A stretch of 64,000 nucleotides of DNA from Myxococcales bacterium (GCA_016720595.1 JADKKI010000002.1:554492-618491); one strand, 5' to 3'. Counted from the first letter of the stretch, positions 19,123 to 29,212 are shown. Notes: generated by a model not told the origin, from the sequence alone. Made by a program: numbers and translations.

Positions 19123-21408
19123 TTAGCGGAACACGGCTTGATCAGCCGGGATGCCGCGCGCCTCGAGCTCCGAGTAGAAGCGCGGCACGGTCCCGGTCGC
19201 CACGAACGCGCCATTCGCGTGGTGGAACAGCACGTGGGTGTCGAACGTGTTCTCGGTGTGACCGACGACCTCTTCGATCGAGATCACCTTGAGCGAGCCA
19301 TCGCTCCAGCGCGCCACGTGCACGACGATCTCGAACGCCTGTGCCACGAGCTCGCGAAGCGGTGCGTCCGCACTCGAGGGAGCGGTGACGCGGGCCAGCG
19401 TGGCGAGGCGGGTGAGTGCGGTGTTCGCACCCTCGCCCGACATCGCGACGATCGCACCATCGATCGACGCATTCAGCGCGTTGATCAGCGGCAGCGCCTC
19501 ACGGCCGCGAACTTCGCCGACCACCAGCCGGTCCGGTGACAGGCGGATCGCCGTCTCGAGCAGTGCCGCGAGATCCACGTCGGCGTTCTTGCCGATGCCG
19601 ACGCGGGTCTCGAGCTGGATCCACTCATCCCGCGCGATCGACAGCTCGGCGACCTCTTCGATCGAGATCACCCGCTCGCCCGCGGGCGCAGCCGCGGCCA
19701 GCGCCGCGACCACCGCGGTCTTGCCCGAGGCCGGACCACCACACACCAGGACGTTGCGGCGTGCGGTCACGCAGGTCGCGAGGAAATCGGCCATGCCGGG
19801 GCTCATCGCGCCCTGCGCACCGAGATCTGAGAGCTGCGGCATCTGCGCCGGGACCTTCTTCAGGACCAGGCACGCGCCGCGCGCTGCGACCGGCGCGACG
19901 GCGGCGGTGAGCCGCGTGCCATCGCGCATCCGCAGATCGACGACCGGGTTCGCATCATCGAGCCGCGCACCAGCCTCGGCGACCAGGCGCTTCACGACCC
20001 GCTCGAACACCTCGTCCGAGGAGAACGCCTTGCCCGAGCTCCGCAGCTGGCGATCCTTGCCGACCACGACGCGATCGCGACGATCGATGATGATCTCGTC
20101 GATCTTCTCGTCGGCGAGCAGGTCCTCGAGGGGCCCCAGTGCGAGCGCCTCGGAGAGCGTCTCCTTGATCAGCGTGTCCTGGTCGATGTACTTCGGCAGC
20201 TCGCCCGAGGTCTCGAGCGTCTCGACGAGATCGATCGTGGCGCGCTCGGCGCGCTGCCACAGCTCCTCCTCGTGCAGGCGCTCGATCGGGATCTTGTCCA
20301 GATCGAGCTTCACGCGGAGGCGCTCGAGGATCTGCGACTGCAGATCGAGCATCTTCACGACCTTGGGATCGAGCGGCTCGATGTGCACGCCACGGCGGCT
20401 CGGCATCGACACCGAGCGACCGACCACGCGCTTCGCACCCGCGCCGACGAGGTTCCGGGCCTTGTTCGCGGATGCCGTGGGGGCGAGCGGAACGACCTGC
20501 GCAGGCGCACCCATCGGAGCGGGTGCCGCGAAGGTGGGGGCAGGTGCCGGTGCGACCGGAGAAGCGAACGACGGCGCCGCGACCGGCGGTGGCGGCGCGA
20601 ACGTGGGGGCCGGCATCGGTGCCGCGACGGGCGGCGGAGGGGAGAAGCTCGGTGGCGGAGGCGCGGCCTCGAGATGCTGCGGCTGCGGGGGCGCCTGGAT
20701 CGGCGCTGCCATCGGCGGAATCGGCGCCATGGGCGGGGGCATGGTCCCGCCAGGGCGGCCCATCGGCGGACGCGTACGCGCACCATCGGGCGGCGGGGAT
20801 GCGATCGGCGGGATGGCGCGGCCCGGACCGGGGCCCGCGGGCGGAGGCGCATCCATCTCGCGCTCGCGCGGAGCGGGCGCCTCGCGCGGTGCAAGATCGC
20901 GCGACGCGGGAGCGGGCCGCGGCGGTCCAGGACGGACGGGCGCGGCGACCGGCGGCGGTGGCACCGGATCGTTGTTCATCGGAATCGGCAGCGCGGCCAT
21001 CGGCTGCGCTTCCGTGGGACGTGGCGGCCGCATGTCTTGCGGCGGCGGCTGATTGACGAGGCGATCACCACCGGGCGGAGACGTGGTCGTCTCCGACGGA
21101 CCGTCACCCTCTTGCGACGACGCCTCGTCGACACCGACGATGAAGTCGCCGATGTAGATCTTGTCGGAGTCCTTGACCACGAGCGGGCTCGTGATCTTCC
21201 GGCCGTTGACGTACGTGCCGTTGGTGCTCTTCAGGTCGACAATGATGAACTTGCCGTCCTTGAGCACGATGCGCGCGTGGCGCTTCGACACGTTCCCCTT
21301 CGGGAGCACGATGTCGTTGCCTTGCACGCGGCCAATCGTGACCTCGGGCTTGTTGAACACCATGCGGCGCTGCTCGCCGCCTTTTTCCTGCAGGACGATG
21401 GTGAACAT
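19123..21408 (-). CDS. FHA domain fused to a CpaF/TadA-type secretion ATPase
   Basis: 761 aa. An N-terminal FHA domain (about 1-95) shows TIGRVQGNDIVLP, VSKRHARIVL and KSTNGTYVNGR, all phosphothreonine-contact residues present. A 230-residue Pro/Ala linker follows, then a CpaF/TadA type II/IV secretion ATPase domain (about 345-745) with GGPASGKTAVV (Walker A, 557-567) and LVVGEVRGREALPL (Walker B region). The usual HANSPxDALxRL histidine box is replaced by MSGEGANTALTRL, so the catalytic cycle may differ. No TadB/TadC/RcpA genes lie nearby. The stand-alone fusion suggests a phospho-controlled motor or an altered non-secretory role. Confidence 0.88.
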   Translation of the reverse strand: MFTIVLQEKGGEQRRMVFNKPEVTIGRVQGNDIVLPKGNVSKRHARIVLKDGKFIIVDLKSTNGTYVNGRKITSPLVVKDSDKIYIGDFIVGVDEASSQEGDGPSETTTSPPGGDRLVNQPPPQDMRPPRPTEAQPMAALPIPMNNDPVPPPPVAAPVRPGPPRPAPASRDLAPREAPAPREREMDAPPPAGPGPGRAIPPIASPPPDGARTRPPMGRPGGTMPPPMAPIPPMAAPIQAPPQPQHLEAAPPPPSFSPPPPVAAPMPAPTFAPPPPVAAPSFASPVAPAPAPTFAAPAPMGAPAQVVPLAPTASANKARNLVGAGAKRVVGRSVSMPSRRGVHIEPLDPKVVKMLDLQSQILERLRVKLDLDKIPIERLHEEELWQRAERATIDLVETLETSGELPKYIDQDTLIKETLSEALALGPLEDLLADEKIDEIIIDRRDRVVVGKDRQLRSSGKAFSSDEVFERVVKRLVAEAGARLDDANPVVDLRMRDGTRLTAAVAPVAARGACLVLKKVPAQMPQLSDLGAQGAMSPGMADFLATCVTARRNVLVCGGPASGKTAVVAALAAAAPAGERVISIEEVAELSIARDEWIQLETRVGIGKNADVDLAALLETAIRLSPDRLVVGEVRGREALPLINALNASIDGAIVAMSGEGANTALTRLATLARVTAPSSADAPLRELVAQAFEIVVHVARWSDGSLKVISIEEVVGHTENTFDTHVLFHHANGAFVATGTVPRFYSELEARGIPADQAVFR

Positions 21409-21411
21409 TGG

Positions 21412-21435
21412 CTCCTGAGGCCTACCTCAGTAGGC
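21412..21435 (-). promoter_or_regulatory. Two mutually exclusive leader hairpins overlapping the ribosome site of the FHA-CpaF gene
   Basis: In the transcript, GCCTAC/GTAGGC (positions 21435-21430 and 21425-21420) form a 6-bp stem with a 4-base loop. CTGAGG/CCTCAG (21430-21425 and 21420-21415) form a second 6-bp stem using some of the same bases. The second stem covers the first two bases of the AGGAG ribosome site (21416-21412), just before ATG 21408. The geometry would suit a translational switch. Short stems mean chance occurrence is possible. Confidence 0.35.
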
Positions 21436-21445
21436 GCCCCCTAGA

Positions 21446-21475
21446 AGACTACTAAGCCTTCGCAATCACGGTCAA
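21446..21475 (-). promoter_or_regulatory. Candidate sigma-70-type promoter of the FHA-CpaF gene
   Basis: On the minus strand TTGACC (21475-21470) is followed after 18 bases by TAGTCT (21451-21446), about 40 bases before the ATG. The -35 is good and the -10 is weak. Confidence 0.35.
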
Positions 21476-21487
21476 GTTCAGGACCCT

Positions 21488-21658
21488 TTACGTCTGGCTA
21501 TTCGTAGCCGGCACAGGGGCCGCCAGCGGGGTCTCGTCGGCAGGCCCGATCCCGAGCGCCGCCCGTACATCGTCCCACCACAGCGCCCACACACCGACTA
21601 CCAGCACACCCACGATCGCGGTGACGATCAGGGCGTCATGCCAGCGGGGCCTCACCAT
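21488..21658 (-). CDS. Small single-span membrane protein (56 aa)
   Basis: ATG 21658 to TAA 21488 encodes 56 residues. A positively charged start (MVRPRWHDA) is followed by a clear membrane helix (LIVTAIVGVLVVGVWALWW) and a hydrophilic Pro/Ala tail, giving an expected N-in orientation. Codons have strongly GC-rich third positions like the neighbours. It is divergent from the 202-aa exported protein and upstream of the FHA-CpaF gene on the same strand, so it could be the first gene of that transcript. No strong ribosome site is visible. Function unknown. Confidence 0.5.
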   Translation of the reverse strand: MVRPRWHDALIVTAIVGVLVVGVWALWWDDVRAALGIGPADETPLAAPVPATNSQT

Positions 21659-21715
21659 GAATCCAACGCTAGCATGCGCCGTCTCAAGGGAAAAACCGGA
21701 GTCCAGGACCCCGAG

Positions 21716-22324
21716 ATGATATCGATGAACCCCACCATGATCCTCCGCTCCGCCCTGCCCCTCGCCGCCCTGGTCGCCCTCTCGATCGGCGCGACCTCAT
21801 CGGCAGAGGCCGCCCCCAAAAAGAAGTACTACTTCGAACTGGCCGCGGTGACCGCCAAGCCGGAGGTCAAGGAGGACGTGGCCAAGCTGGCGACGCCGCG
21901 GGTCGAGACCCAGGTGAAGAAGGCGTTCGACGCCCATCCCCAGCTGGTGAAGCTCGAGGGTCAGCCGGACTGGCGGACCAAGATGGAGCCGTATCGCCAG
22001 TTCCTGAAGAAGAAGGGCATCGCCGGTGGCTACCTGATCACCGTGGAGCTGACCGAGGCGTCCGAAGAGGTCGTGCCCGTCGAGGCCAAGGCGAACACGC
22101 AGCGCCTGGTGGTCCGGGTGGCGATCCACATGCTCGGCGAGAACATCCCGGGCCGCACGATGGGCTTCACCGGTGATGGCCAGGCGACGATCAAGGTCGA
22201 GGTCGGGAAGAAGATCCGCGATCGCGATCGCGAGTACACCTGGGATCAGGCCGCCGAGGCCGCCGTCGCGGACGCGATGGTGACCGTGTTCAAGCAGCTC
22301 GCGGTCCCGCAGAAGAAGCAGTAA
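21716..22324 (+). CDS. Exported Lys-rich hypothetical protein (202 aa)
   Basis: ATG 21716 has AGGA 7 bases upstream, a better ribosome site than for ATG 21725 or the upstream in-frame ATGs. The signal peptide (LRSALPLAALVALSIGATSSAEA) ends at an AEA cleavage site, leaving a mature KKKYYFEL... domain. This resembles periplasmic proteins that sum charged alpha/beta repeats, with YLITVELTEASEEV and AIHMLGENIPGRTM strands. No catalytic motif is recognised. Convergent with the small lipoprotein gene and single-cistron. Function unknown. Confidence 0.72.
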   Translation: MISMNPTMILRSALPLAALVALSIGATSSAEAAPKKKYYFELAAVTAKPEVKEDVAKLATPRVETQVKKAFDAHPQLVKLEGQPDWRTKMEPYRQFLKKKGIAGGYLITVELTEASEEVVPVEAKANTQRLVVRVAIHMLGENIPGRTMGFTGDGQATIKVEVGKKIRDRDREYTWDQAAEAAVADAMVTVFKQLAVPQKKQ

Positions 22325-22333
22325 CGACCGCGG

Positions 22334-22639
22334 TCACTGCGCCGGGCAGTAGACGTTGCGCACCGCGACCTCGACGGGCTCCAGCGAGCACAGCGCCTGG
22401 ATGCACGGCGCGCAGCGCACGCCGCTGCAGTCGAAGATGTAGCAGCCCTTCGGTGGCAGAAAGCACATCGCCCCGCCCCCGCCACCCGCCGCGGCATCGA
22501 CGCCCGCCGGGGTGTTGACGCAGACCTCGCCGGCGCCGCACGTGCTGGTGCCGCACTCCGTGGAGCCATCGAGCGGCGTGGTCTGGTACGGCGTGGTCTC
22601 GCAGGCGGCGACGAGCGAGAGGACGACCAGCCACCTCAC
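22334..22639 (-). CDS. Small Cys-rich lipoprotein (101 aa)
   Basis: GTG 22639 overlaps the TGA of the upstream signal peptidase gene (GTGA), so the two are coupled. A lipobox (LSLVAAC) gives a lipid-anchored mature protein beginning CETTPYQTTP. About 70 residues hold ten cysteines (ECGTSTCGAGEVC, CYIFDCSGVRCAPC), a spacing common in myxobacterial surface lipoproteins. The family is not known. Last gene of the lepA-lepB operon, so it may be a client or accessory of the peptidase. Confidence 0.7.
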   Translation of the reverse strand: MRWLVVLSLVAACETTPYQTTPLDGSTECGTSTCGAGEVCVNTPAGVDAAAGGGGGAMCFLPPKGCYIFDCSGVRCAPCIQALCSLEPVEVAVRNVYCPAQ

Positions 22640-23712
22640 TGGACGAAGTTCCCGATCCGGCTCCACCGGATGCCGGTCCAGTTGGTGAGGCTCCAGTCCT
22701 TGTACGAGAGCCAGACGAACAGGGCCTTGCCCTTGATGTTGTCGAGGGGCACCGAGCCCCAGAACCGCGAGTCATTCGAGTTCGCCCGGTTGTCGCCCAT
22801 CACGAACACGTGCCCCTCTGGCACCACGTAGTGCATGCGCGGCGCGCACGCGGCGGCATTCGGATCCGACTCGACGATCGTCCCGACGGCCTGGTTCGCG
22901 GCTTCGACGCCGCCACCGCTCGCGGCCCCGCAGCTCGGAGCCTCGTCGGGAAACCCGTCGTGGTGGAGCGGGAAGTCCGTGCGGAGCGAGGGCTGCGGCG
23001 CGCGCAGCGGGCGGGACGGCTCCTGGAACGTCTCGTAGGTCTCGTCTCCCACGGTCTCGCGATAGCGGCTACACGGCTTCTCGCGCCACTCGCCGGTGTC
23101 GTTGTCCTCGTAGCTGCACTCCCCATCGGCGAGCTGCTGCGGGATCGCCTTGCCGTTGATGTAGACCACGTCGCAGCGGACCTCGACGGTCTCGCCCGCG
23201 GTCGCGACCACCCGCTTGATGTAGTCCCGATCGCGGTCGCACGGCTGCATGAACACGATCACCTCGCCGCGACGCGGGCCGCGGAACTCGAGGAACTTGG
23301 TGCTCGTGTACGGGATGCGGAGCCCGTAGATGAACTTGTTGACGAAGATGTGGTCGCCGATCTCGAGCGTCGGATACATCGAGCTCGACGGGATCTTGAA
23401 CGCCTCGATCACGAACGCACGCAGCGCGAGCGCGAGGAGCACGGCGACGACCAGGGATTCCACCCGCTCGCCGACCGCGGACTTCGCGGGGCGCGCGATC
23501 AGCTCGTCGACGAGGGAATCGAGCACCGGGAGCTGACGGCGCACGGCGGCGAGATCCCCCGAGGTCAACGCCTGGTCGGTGGCCGCGACCACCGGGGCGA
23601 GCGCGCCTGCCCTGCCCTTGATCTCCGGCTTCTTCAGGAGCGCACCCTTCGCCTCGCGAAGGAGCGAGCGCGCCTCCTTGCGGATCCGGCGATCGAGGCG
23701 GCGGGCGTTCAT
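22636..23712 (-). CDS. lepB: Signal peptidase I, downstream copy
   Basis: 358-aa type I signal peptidase that removes signal peptides on the periplasmic face. An N-terminal cytoplasmic helical region (about 1-80) precedes one membrane helix (VESLVVAVLLALALRAFVIEAF). The catalytic Ser lies in IPSSSMYPTLEIGDHIFVNKF, the general-base Lys in DYIKRVVATAGE, and box E is VFVMGDNRANSNDSRFWG. About 110 extra residues with several Cys lie between Lys and box E, longer than in E. coli. The second of two tandem copies, 11 bases after the first and coupled to a small lipoprotein. The copies are near-identical at the catalytic boxes but diverge in the insertion. Confidence 0.95.
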   Translation of the reverse strand: MNARRLDRRIRKEARSLLREAKGALLKKPEIKGRAGALAPVVAATDQALTSGDLAAVRRQLPVLDSLVDELIARPAKSAVGERVESLVVAVLLALALRAFVIEAFKIPSSSMYPTLEIGDHIFVNKFIYGLRIPYTSTKFLEFRGPRRGEVIVFMQPCDRDRDYIKRVVATAGETVEVRCDVVYINGKAIPQQLADGECSYEDNDTGEWREKPCSRYRETVGDETYETFQEPSRPLRAPQPSLRTDFPLHHDGFPDEAPSCGAASGGGVEAANQAVGTIVESDPNAAACAPRMHYVVPEGHVFVMGDNRANSNDSRFWGSVPLDNIKGKALFVWLSYKDWSLTNWTGIRWSRIGNFVQ

Positions 23713-23723
23713 CGAGGAGCTGA

Positions 23724-24839
23724 TCAGTGCACGAAGTTGCCGACCCTGTCGAACCGGATCCCCGACCAATCGGTGATGCCCCAGTGACTGTAGGACAGCC
23801 AGATGAACAGCGCTTTGCCCTTGATGTTCTCGACCGGGACGGATCCCCAGTAGCGCGAGTCGTTGGAGTTGGCCCGGTTGTCCCCCATCACGAACACGTG
23901 CCCCGCGGGCACCACGTAGTGGAGCTGCTGCTCGCACGCGTTCGCGGTGACCGCCCCGGGGTGGCTCTCGACGAGCTCGCCGCGCTTCTGGTTCGGTGCG
24001 ACCAGCGGCTCGCCGTCGGGGTTCGTCGAGCAGCTCGGCGGCATCCGCGGGCCATCGAGTCGGGGGAAGTCCTTGCCGTCGCCCGTCAGGAGACCGTTGT
24101 TCTCGACGGCGCGCTCGTCGCGCAGGGGGCGATCTGCGTCGTGGAACGTCTCGTAGGCCAGATCGCCAGCGATCTCGCGGTAGCGCGAGCACTGGCGCGT
24201 GAACCACTTCTTGTTGATCTCGTCGTAGTCGTCGTACGTGCAGCCCTCGCCCTCCACGAGCTTGTTGGGGACGGCCTGGCCGTTGACGTAGACCACGTTG
24301 CAGCGGACCTCGACGGTGTCGTTCGCGACCGCGACCACGCGCTTGATGTAGTCGCGGTCCGGTTCACACGGCTGCATGAACACGATGACCTCACCCCGCT
24401 CGGGGCCACGGATCTGGAAGAACTTCGTGTTGGTCCACGGGATCCGGATCCCGTAGATGAACTTGTTGACGAAGATGTGGTCACCGATCTCGAGCGTCGG
24501 ATACATCGAGCTCGACGGGATCTTGAACGCCTCGATCACGAACGCGCGCAGCGCGAGCGCGATCAGGATCGCCGCGCCGATCGATTCCACGTAGTCACGC
24601 GTCGTGGATTTCGGCGGCCGCTTGACCAGCTCGTCGACGAGCGAATCGAGTGCCGGCAGCCCCTGCCGCACCTTGGCGAGATCTCCGTCGACGAGCGCGC
24701 GGTTGACCTCGTCGGTCACGATCTCCAGATCGCCGGCCTTGCCGACCAGCCCTTTCTTGACGAGGAGCGCGGCGCGAGCCTCGCGCACGAGCGAGCGTGC
24801 CTCCTTGCGGACACGCCGATCGAGCGTCGCCGCACGCAT
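23724..24839 (-). CDS. lepB: Signal peptidase I, upstream copy
   Basis: 371 aa, paralogous to the next gene. It has a cytoplasmic helical N terminus, a membrane segment (IGAAILIALALRAFVIEAF), catalytic Ser in IPSSSMYPTLEIGDHIF, catalytic Lys in DYIKRVVAVAND and box E in VFVMGDNRANSNDSRYWG. A divergent 120-residue insertion stands before box E (CTYDDYDEINKKWFTRQC). Immediately downstream of lepA (16 bases), repeating the classical lepA-lepB arrangement. The tandem duplication with different inserted domains suggests divided substrate preference, which is inference. Confidence 0.95.
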   Translation of the reverse strand: MRAATLDRRVRKEARSLVREARAALLVKKGLVGKAGDLEIVTDEVNRALVDGDLAKVRQGLPALDSLVDELVKRPPKSTTRDYVESIGAAILIALALRAFVIEAFKIPSSSMYPTLEIGDHIFVNKFIYGIRIPWTNTKFFQIRGPERGEVIVFMQPCEPDRDYIKRVVAVANDTVEVRCNVVYVNGQAVPNKLVEGEGCTYDDYDEINKKWFTRQCSRYREIAGDLAYETFHDADRPLRDERAVENNGLLTGDGKDFPRLDGPRMPPSCSTNPDGEPLVAPNQKRGELVESHPGAVTANACEQQLHYVVPAGHVFVMGDNRANSNDSRYWGSVPVENIKGKALFIWLSYSHWGITDWSGIRFDRVGNFVH

Positions 24840-24855
24840 GCTCAGTCCGCCCCCA

Positions 24856-26658
<1,803 letters not shown>

Positions 26659-26680
26659 GGCTACAGACCGGCGGGGATGG

Positions 26681-26866
26681 TTAGCGTGATCCGAGTCGCA
26701 GGTCGACCTGACCCGGCAGCTGATCGCGGTACTTCTCGAGCACGAGATCGATGCCCTGCCGGATGTACTCGGCGACGGGGACTTTCGTTCGTCCGTGCAG
26801 TGCCTTGAGCTGGGCGTCCTGCTCGGGCGTGATGTACACGGTCGTGGAGATCTTCTTACGGGACAT
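26681..26866 (-). CDS. Ribbon-helix-helix DNA-binding protein
   Basis: 61 aa. [43 protein letters not shown] fits the ribbon-helix-helix fold: an antiparallel strand (STTVYIT), helix A ([14 protein letters not shown]) and helix B ([17 protein letters not shown]). It is expected to bind DNA as a dimer of dimers. First gene upstream of lepA on the same strand, and a CCATA direct repeat with a 10-bp period lies 13-27 bases before its start. It may therefore autoregulate the operon. No toxin partner is seen. Confidence 0.85.
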   Translation of the reverse strand: MSRKKISTTVYITPEQDAQLKALHGRTKVPVAEYIRQGIDLVLEKYRDQLPGQVDLRLGSR

Positions 26867-26878
26867 CGAGCTGCGTGA

Positions 26879-26893
26879 CCATACGTGGCCATA
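26879..26893. promoter_or_regulatory. Direct repeat CCATA-N5-CCATA, candidate RHH operator
   Basis: CCATA at 26879-26883 and 26889-26893 repeat with exactly one helical turn (10 bp). They sit just upstream of the RHH start (minus) and about 55 bases before a lipoprotein start (plus). MetJ/Arc-type RHH proteins commonly bind such tandem boxes. The link to this RHH protein is inferred. Confidence 0.35.
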
Positions 26894-26948
26894 TGAGACG
26901 GGTCAAACGGTTGCGGACGAACGACCCTCCGACTAGGCTCCAGAGGTG

Positions 26949-27668
26949 ATGGCGAAGTGCTCGTATCTCGTCGTGTTGTCGGTGGCACTTCTTGCGTTCG
27001 GTTGCAGCAAGAAGAAGGACGCGAAGACCACCCCGAGCAACACCGCGGATGCCAGCGTCCCCAAGGTCGATCCGACGTTGTGTGACACCAACGGCAAGAA
27101 CGTCGTCACCTACGACCTCAACAAGGACAACAAGCCGGACGTGTGGCGGCTGTACAAGTCCTCGGACGAGGGTGGGACCAAGGTCGAGTTCATGAGCTGC
27201 AAGCAGATCGACTTCGACCACGACGGCCGCAAGGACTGGGTCGTCGCGTACAACCCGAAGGGCGTGCCGCTCTACGAGAAGGCCGACGTCGACTACGACG
27301 GCAAGTGGGACATCTCCACGGTCTACGACACCAAGGTCAATCAGCGCGCCGAGGTCGAGCGCGACACGGACTTCGACGGGAAGTTCGACGTCAAGGAGAT
27401 CTACGATTCGAGCGGCAACCTCACCAGCGTGCGCCGCGATCGCAACGGTGATGGTCAGCCGGATCTGTGGGAGCAGTACAAGGACACCGTCCTCCTCGCG
27501 ATCCTCTACGACGACGACTTCGACGGCAAGGTCGATCGCCGCGACGAGATTCCGGGTGCGCGCCCGAAGATCGAGATGCCGACGAACCTCGATCCCGCGG
27601 CCAACGGCACCCTCGACGCCCCCAAGGGTGGCGCCGCGCCCGCGCCCGCGCCCGCGCCGAAGAAGTAG
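26949..27668 (+). CDS. Lipoprotein with repeated acidic calcium-type (DxDxDG) motifs
   Basis: 239 aa. The lipobox LLAFGC gives a mature N terminus CSKKKDAK. The body contains five or more acidic loops ([62 protein letters not shown]) spaced 25-35 residues apart. This matches thrombospondin type 3 / EF-hand-like calcium sites of myxobacterial surface proteins. It ends in a short Pro-Ala tail. A GTG at 26946 is an alternative start. Probably a calcium-stabilised outer-membrane lipoprotein. Followed after 11 bases by a cupin gene. Confidence 0.82.
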   Translation: MAKCSYLVVLSVALLAFGCSKKKDAKTTPSNTADASVPKVDPTLCDTNGKNVVTYDLNKDNKPDVWRLYKSSDEGGTKVEFMSCKQIDFDHDGRKDWVVAYNPKGVPLYEKADVDYDGKWDISTVYDTKVNQRAEVERDTDFDGKFDVKEIYDSSGNLTSVRRDRNGDGQPDLWEQYKDTVLLAILYDDDFDGKVDRRDEIPGARPKIEMPTNLDPAANGTLDAPKGGAAPAPAPAPKK

Positions 27669-27679
27669 CGGACGCCGCG

Positions 27680-28027
27680 GTGAGCACGGTCGTCGACAAG
27701 CCCTGGGGTCACGAGCTGATCTGGGCGAGGACGGATCGCTACGTCGGCAAGATCCTCCACATCAAGGCCGGCGAGGCGCTGTCGCTGCAGTACCACCGCG
27801 TCAAGGACGAGACGATCATGCTGCTGACGGGCCGCATGAGGCTCGAGTACTTCGCCGAAGGCGAGGAGCCGCAGAGCCGCGAGCTCGCGCCGCGCGAGCC
27901 CGTCCACATCACGCCCCTGATGCGCCACCGGATGATCGCGATCGAGGACACCGATGTCCTCGAGGTCTCGACCACCGAGCTCGACGACGTGGTCCGTCTC
28001 GCCGACCGCTACGGCCGTTCGGACTAG
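27680..28027 (+). CDS. Cupin protein, mannose-6-phosphate isomerase type II-like
   Basis: 115 aa from GTG 27680. VDKPWGHELIWARTDRYVGKILHIKAGEALSLQYH... followed by LTGRMRL and PVHITPLMRHRMIA matches the cupin fold of type II phosphomannose isomerases. Metal ligands are expected from QYH, the E of KDET and H of MRHRM. The stand-alone single-cupin form is common. Sugar-phosphate isomerase or sugar-binding activity is plausible but unproven. It sits 11 bases after the lipoprotein stop and 47 before the next gene, probably one transcript. Confidence 0.78.
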   Translation: MSTVVDKPWGHELIWARTDRYVGKILHIKAGEALSLQYHRVKDETIMLLTGRMRLEYFAEGEEPQSRELAPREPVHITPLMRHRMIAIEDTDVLEVSTTELDDVVRLADRYGRSD

Positions 28028-28074
28028 CGCTCCGCCCTTTCACTCCCGCACGCGACCTCGTACCGTGGCCGGTG

Positions 28075-28524
28075 ATGGGGCTCGACCTGGCGCGGACGTT
28101 CGTGATCGAGAACGAGTGGTACTGGCGGTTCAACGAGAACGCCACGAGCCTGACCGTCGAGGCGGCGGTCCGGGACTTCGTCGCACCACTCCTGCGCCTG
28201 CTGAAGGGCCGCGTCGCGGCTGCCGAGACCCGGCTCGTCGACGGTGGCTTCGAGCTCGTGCTCGACGAGCAGGTCACGCCGATCGCCCTCGCCGCACAGA
28301 CCAGCGACCGCCCGGCGATCAATCACCTCGTCGGTGATCTCAATCGCGCGCTGTCGCTGACCAAGCTCGGCCTGGCGTTCGCGCTCGTGGTGCCGAAGCG
28401 CTACGAGCTGCGGGGCGCCCTGCTCACCGAGGAGGAGCTCGCGGCGCTCTCCGGTGATGCGGTGCTGCTGGTGCCGTCGTCGCGTCCGTCGTGGAAGGCG
28501 ATCGCGATCCCGCCGGTCAGCTGA
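28075..28524 (+). CDS. Hypothetical protein (149 aa)
   Basis: ATG 28075 (a GTG lies directly before it). A compact alpha/beta soluble protein, MGLDLARTFVIENEWYWRFNEN, with helices from about residue 30 and a strand-rich second half ending in LLVPSSRPSWKAIAIP. No known domain is recognised and there is no signal peptide or membrane segment. The last 8 bases overlap the convergent small membrane protein gene. Codon use supports a real gene. Confidence 0.65.
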   Translation: MGLDLARTFVIENEWYWRFNENATSLTVEAAVRDFVAPLLRLLKGRVAAAETRLVDGGFELVLDEQVTPIALAAQTSDRPAINHLVGDLNRALSLTKLGLAFALVVPKRYELRGALLTEEELAALSGDAVLLVPSSRPSWKAIAIPPVS

Positions 28525-28708
28525 AGATCGCGACAGCGATCACGATCGCGAGGACGACGGCGCCGACGATCACCCACGCGAGGTGCTTGCGCGACCGGTC
28601 CTCGGGCGTGTCGAGCGGATCGTGGGTCTCGCTGATCACGGCCCCGATCAGGCCGCCCGGGCCGCGGCGCGGCTGATTCCTCGCAACGATGTCGTCCAAT
28701 CGCCCCAT
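28517..28708 (-). CDS. Small C-terminally anchored membrane protein, MGRL type (63 aa)
   Basis: An N-terminal MGRLDDIVARNQ motif, a polar linker and a C-terminal membrane helix (LAWVIVGAVVLAIVIAVAIF) are present. The first dozen residues match those of the neighbour 28721-28951 (MGRLEDIIERN), so the two are paralogues with different linkers and helix positions. Last gene of a five-gene minus operon with glycosyltransferase-like and His-rich lipoprotein genes. The shared N-terminal motif may be a binding peptide; function unknown. Confidence 0.7.
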   Translation of the reverse strand: MGRLDDIVARNQPRRGPGGLIGAVISETHDPLDTPEDRSRKHLAWVIVGAVVLAIVIAVAIFS

Positions 28709-28720
28709 GGCTCGAGGATA

Positions 28721-28951
28721 TCACTTGGCGCGAGGCGCGCGCAGCGGGACTCCGTCGACGTGGTGATCGCGCGACGCCGAGCCGGCCGCCGGCTGCGCGG
28801 GCGTGGGATCCGGGCGCTTGCCGAGATCCGTGAACACCATGAGGCCGAGGATGATCAGGATGAACACCCCGATCCCGATGCCCACGGTCACCCGCTCGCG
28901 GTTCCCCTTCGGGTTGCGGTTCCGCTCGATGATGTCCTCGAGGCGGCCCAC
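28721..28951 (-). CDS. Small membrane protein, MGRL type (76 aa)
   Basis: GTG start at 28951 gives MGRLEDIIERNRNPKGN, then a membrane helix (VTVGIGIGVFILIILGLMVF) and a polar tail with HHVDGVP. It is a paralogue of the next small protein by its N terminus. Three bases separate its start from the stop of the His-rich lipoprotein. An N-in/C-out orientation is expected, placing the His-containing tail outside, near the lipoprotein. Function unknown. Confidence 0.68.
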   Translation of the reverse strand: MGRLEDIIERNRNPKGNRERVTVGIGIGVFILIILGLMVFTDLGKRPDPTPAQPAAGSASRDHHVDGVPLRAPRAK

Positions 28952-28954
28952 GGC

Positions 28955-29212
28955 TCAGTACGGGTGGTGATGGTTGTTCGCGCCCGCGAGGTGGGGGTGC
29001 GGATGCGGATGGTGGTGATGATCGTTGCCGGGGTGCGGATGCGCACCGTGCGAGTGCTCGTGCATCGCGTGGCGGTGGGTGACCGGCGGCGGATCGACCC
29101 TGGTCGGCGGCGGATCGTTGGTGACGGGATGCGGATGCGGCTTGCGAGCGCCATCCGAGCAGCCGAGCCCGAACCCGAGCATCGCGACGATGGAGATCAA
29201 CGCGCGGCTCAT
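28955..29212 (-). CDS. Histidine-rich lipoprotein (85 aa), putative metal binder
   Basis: Lipobox MLGFGLGC; the mature protein of about 67 residues carries some twenty histidines (HPHPV, THRHAMHEHSHGAHPHP, DHHHHPHPHPH, NNHHHPY) with Pro and Asp and no folded domain. Such tails bind Zn, Ni, Cu or Co in other bacteria. The start overlaps the stop of the glycosyltransferase-like gene (ATGA). A lipid-anchored metal buffer at the envelope is the simplest reading. The metal and the link with its operon partners are unknown. Confidence 0.78.
   Translation of the reverse strand: MSRALISIVAMLGFGLGCSDGARKPHPHPVTNDPPPTRVDPPPVTHRHAMHEHSHGAHPHPGNDHHHHPHPHPHLAGANNHHHPY

Noticed and set aside
26681..26866. 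RHH gene as antitoxin of a toxin-antitoxin pair
   Set aside because: No small toxin gene is adjacent; the downstream gene is lepA.
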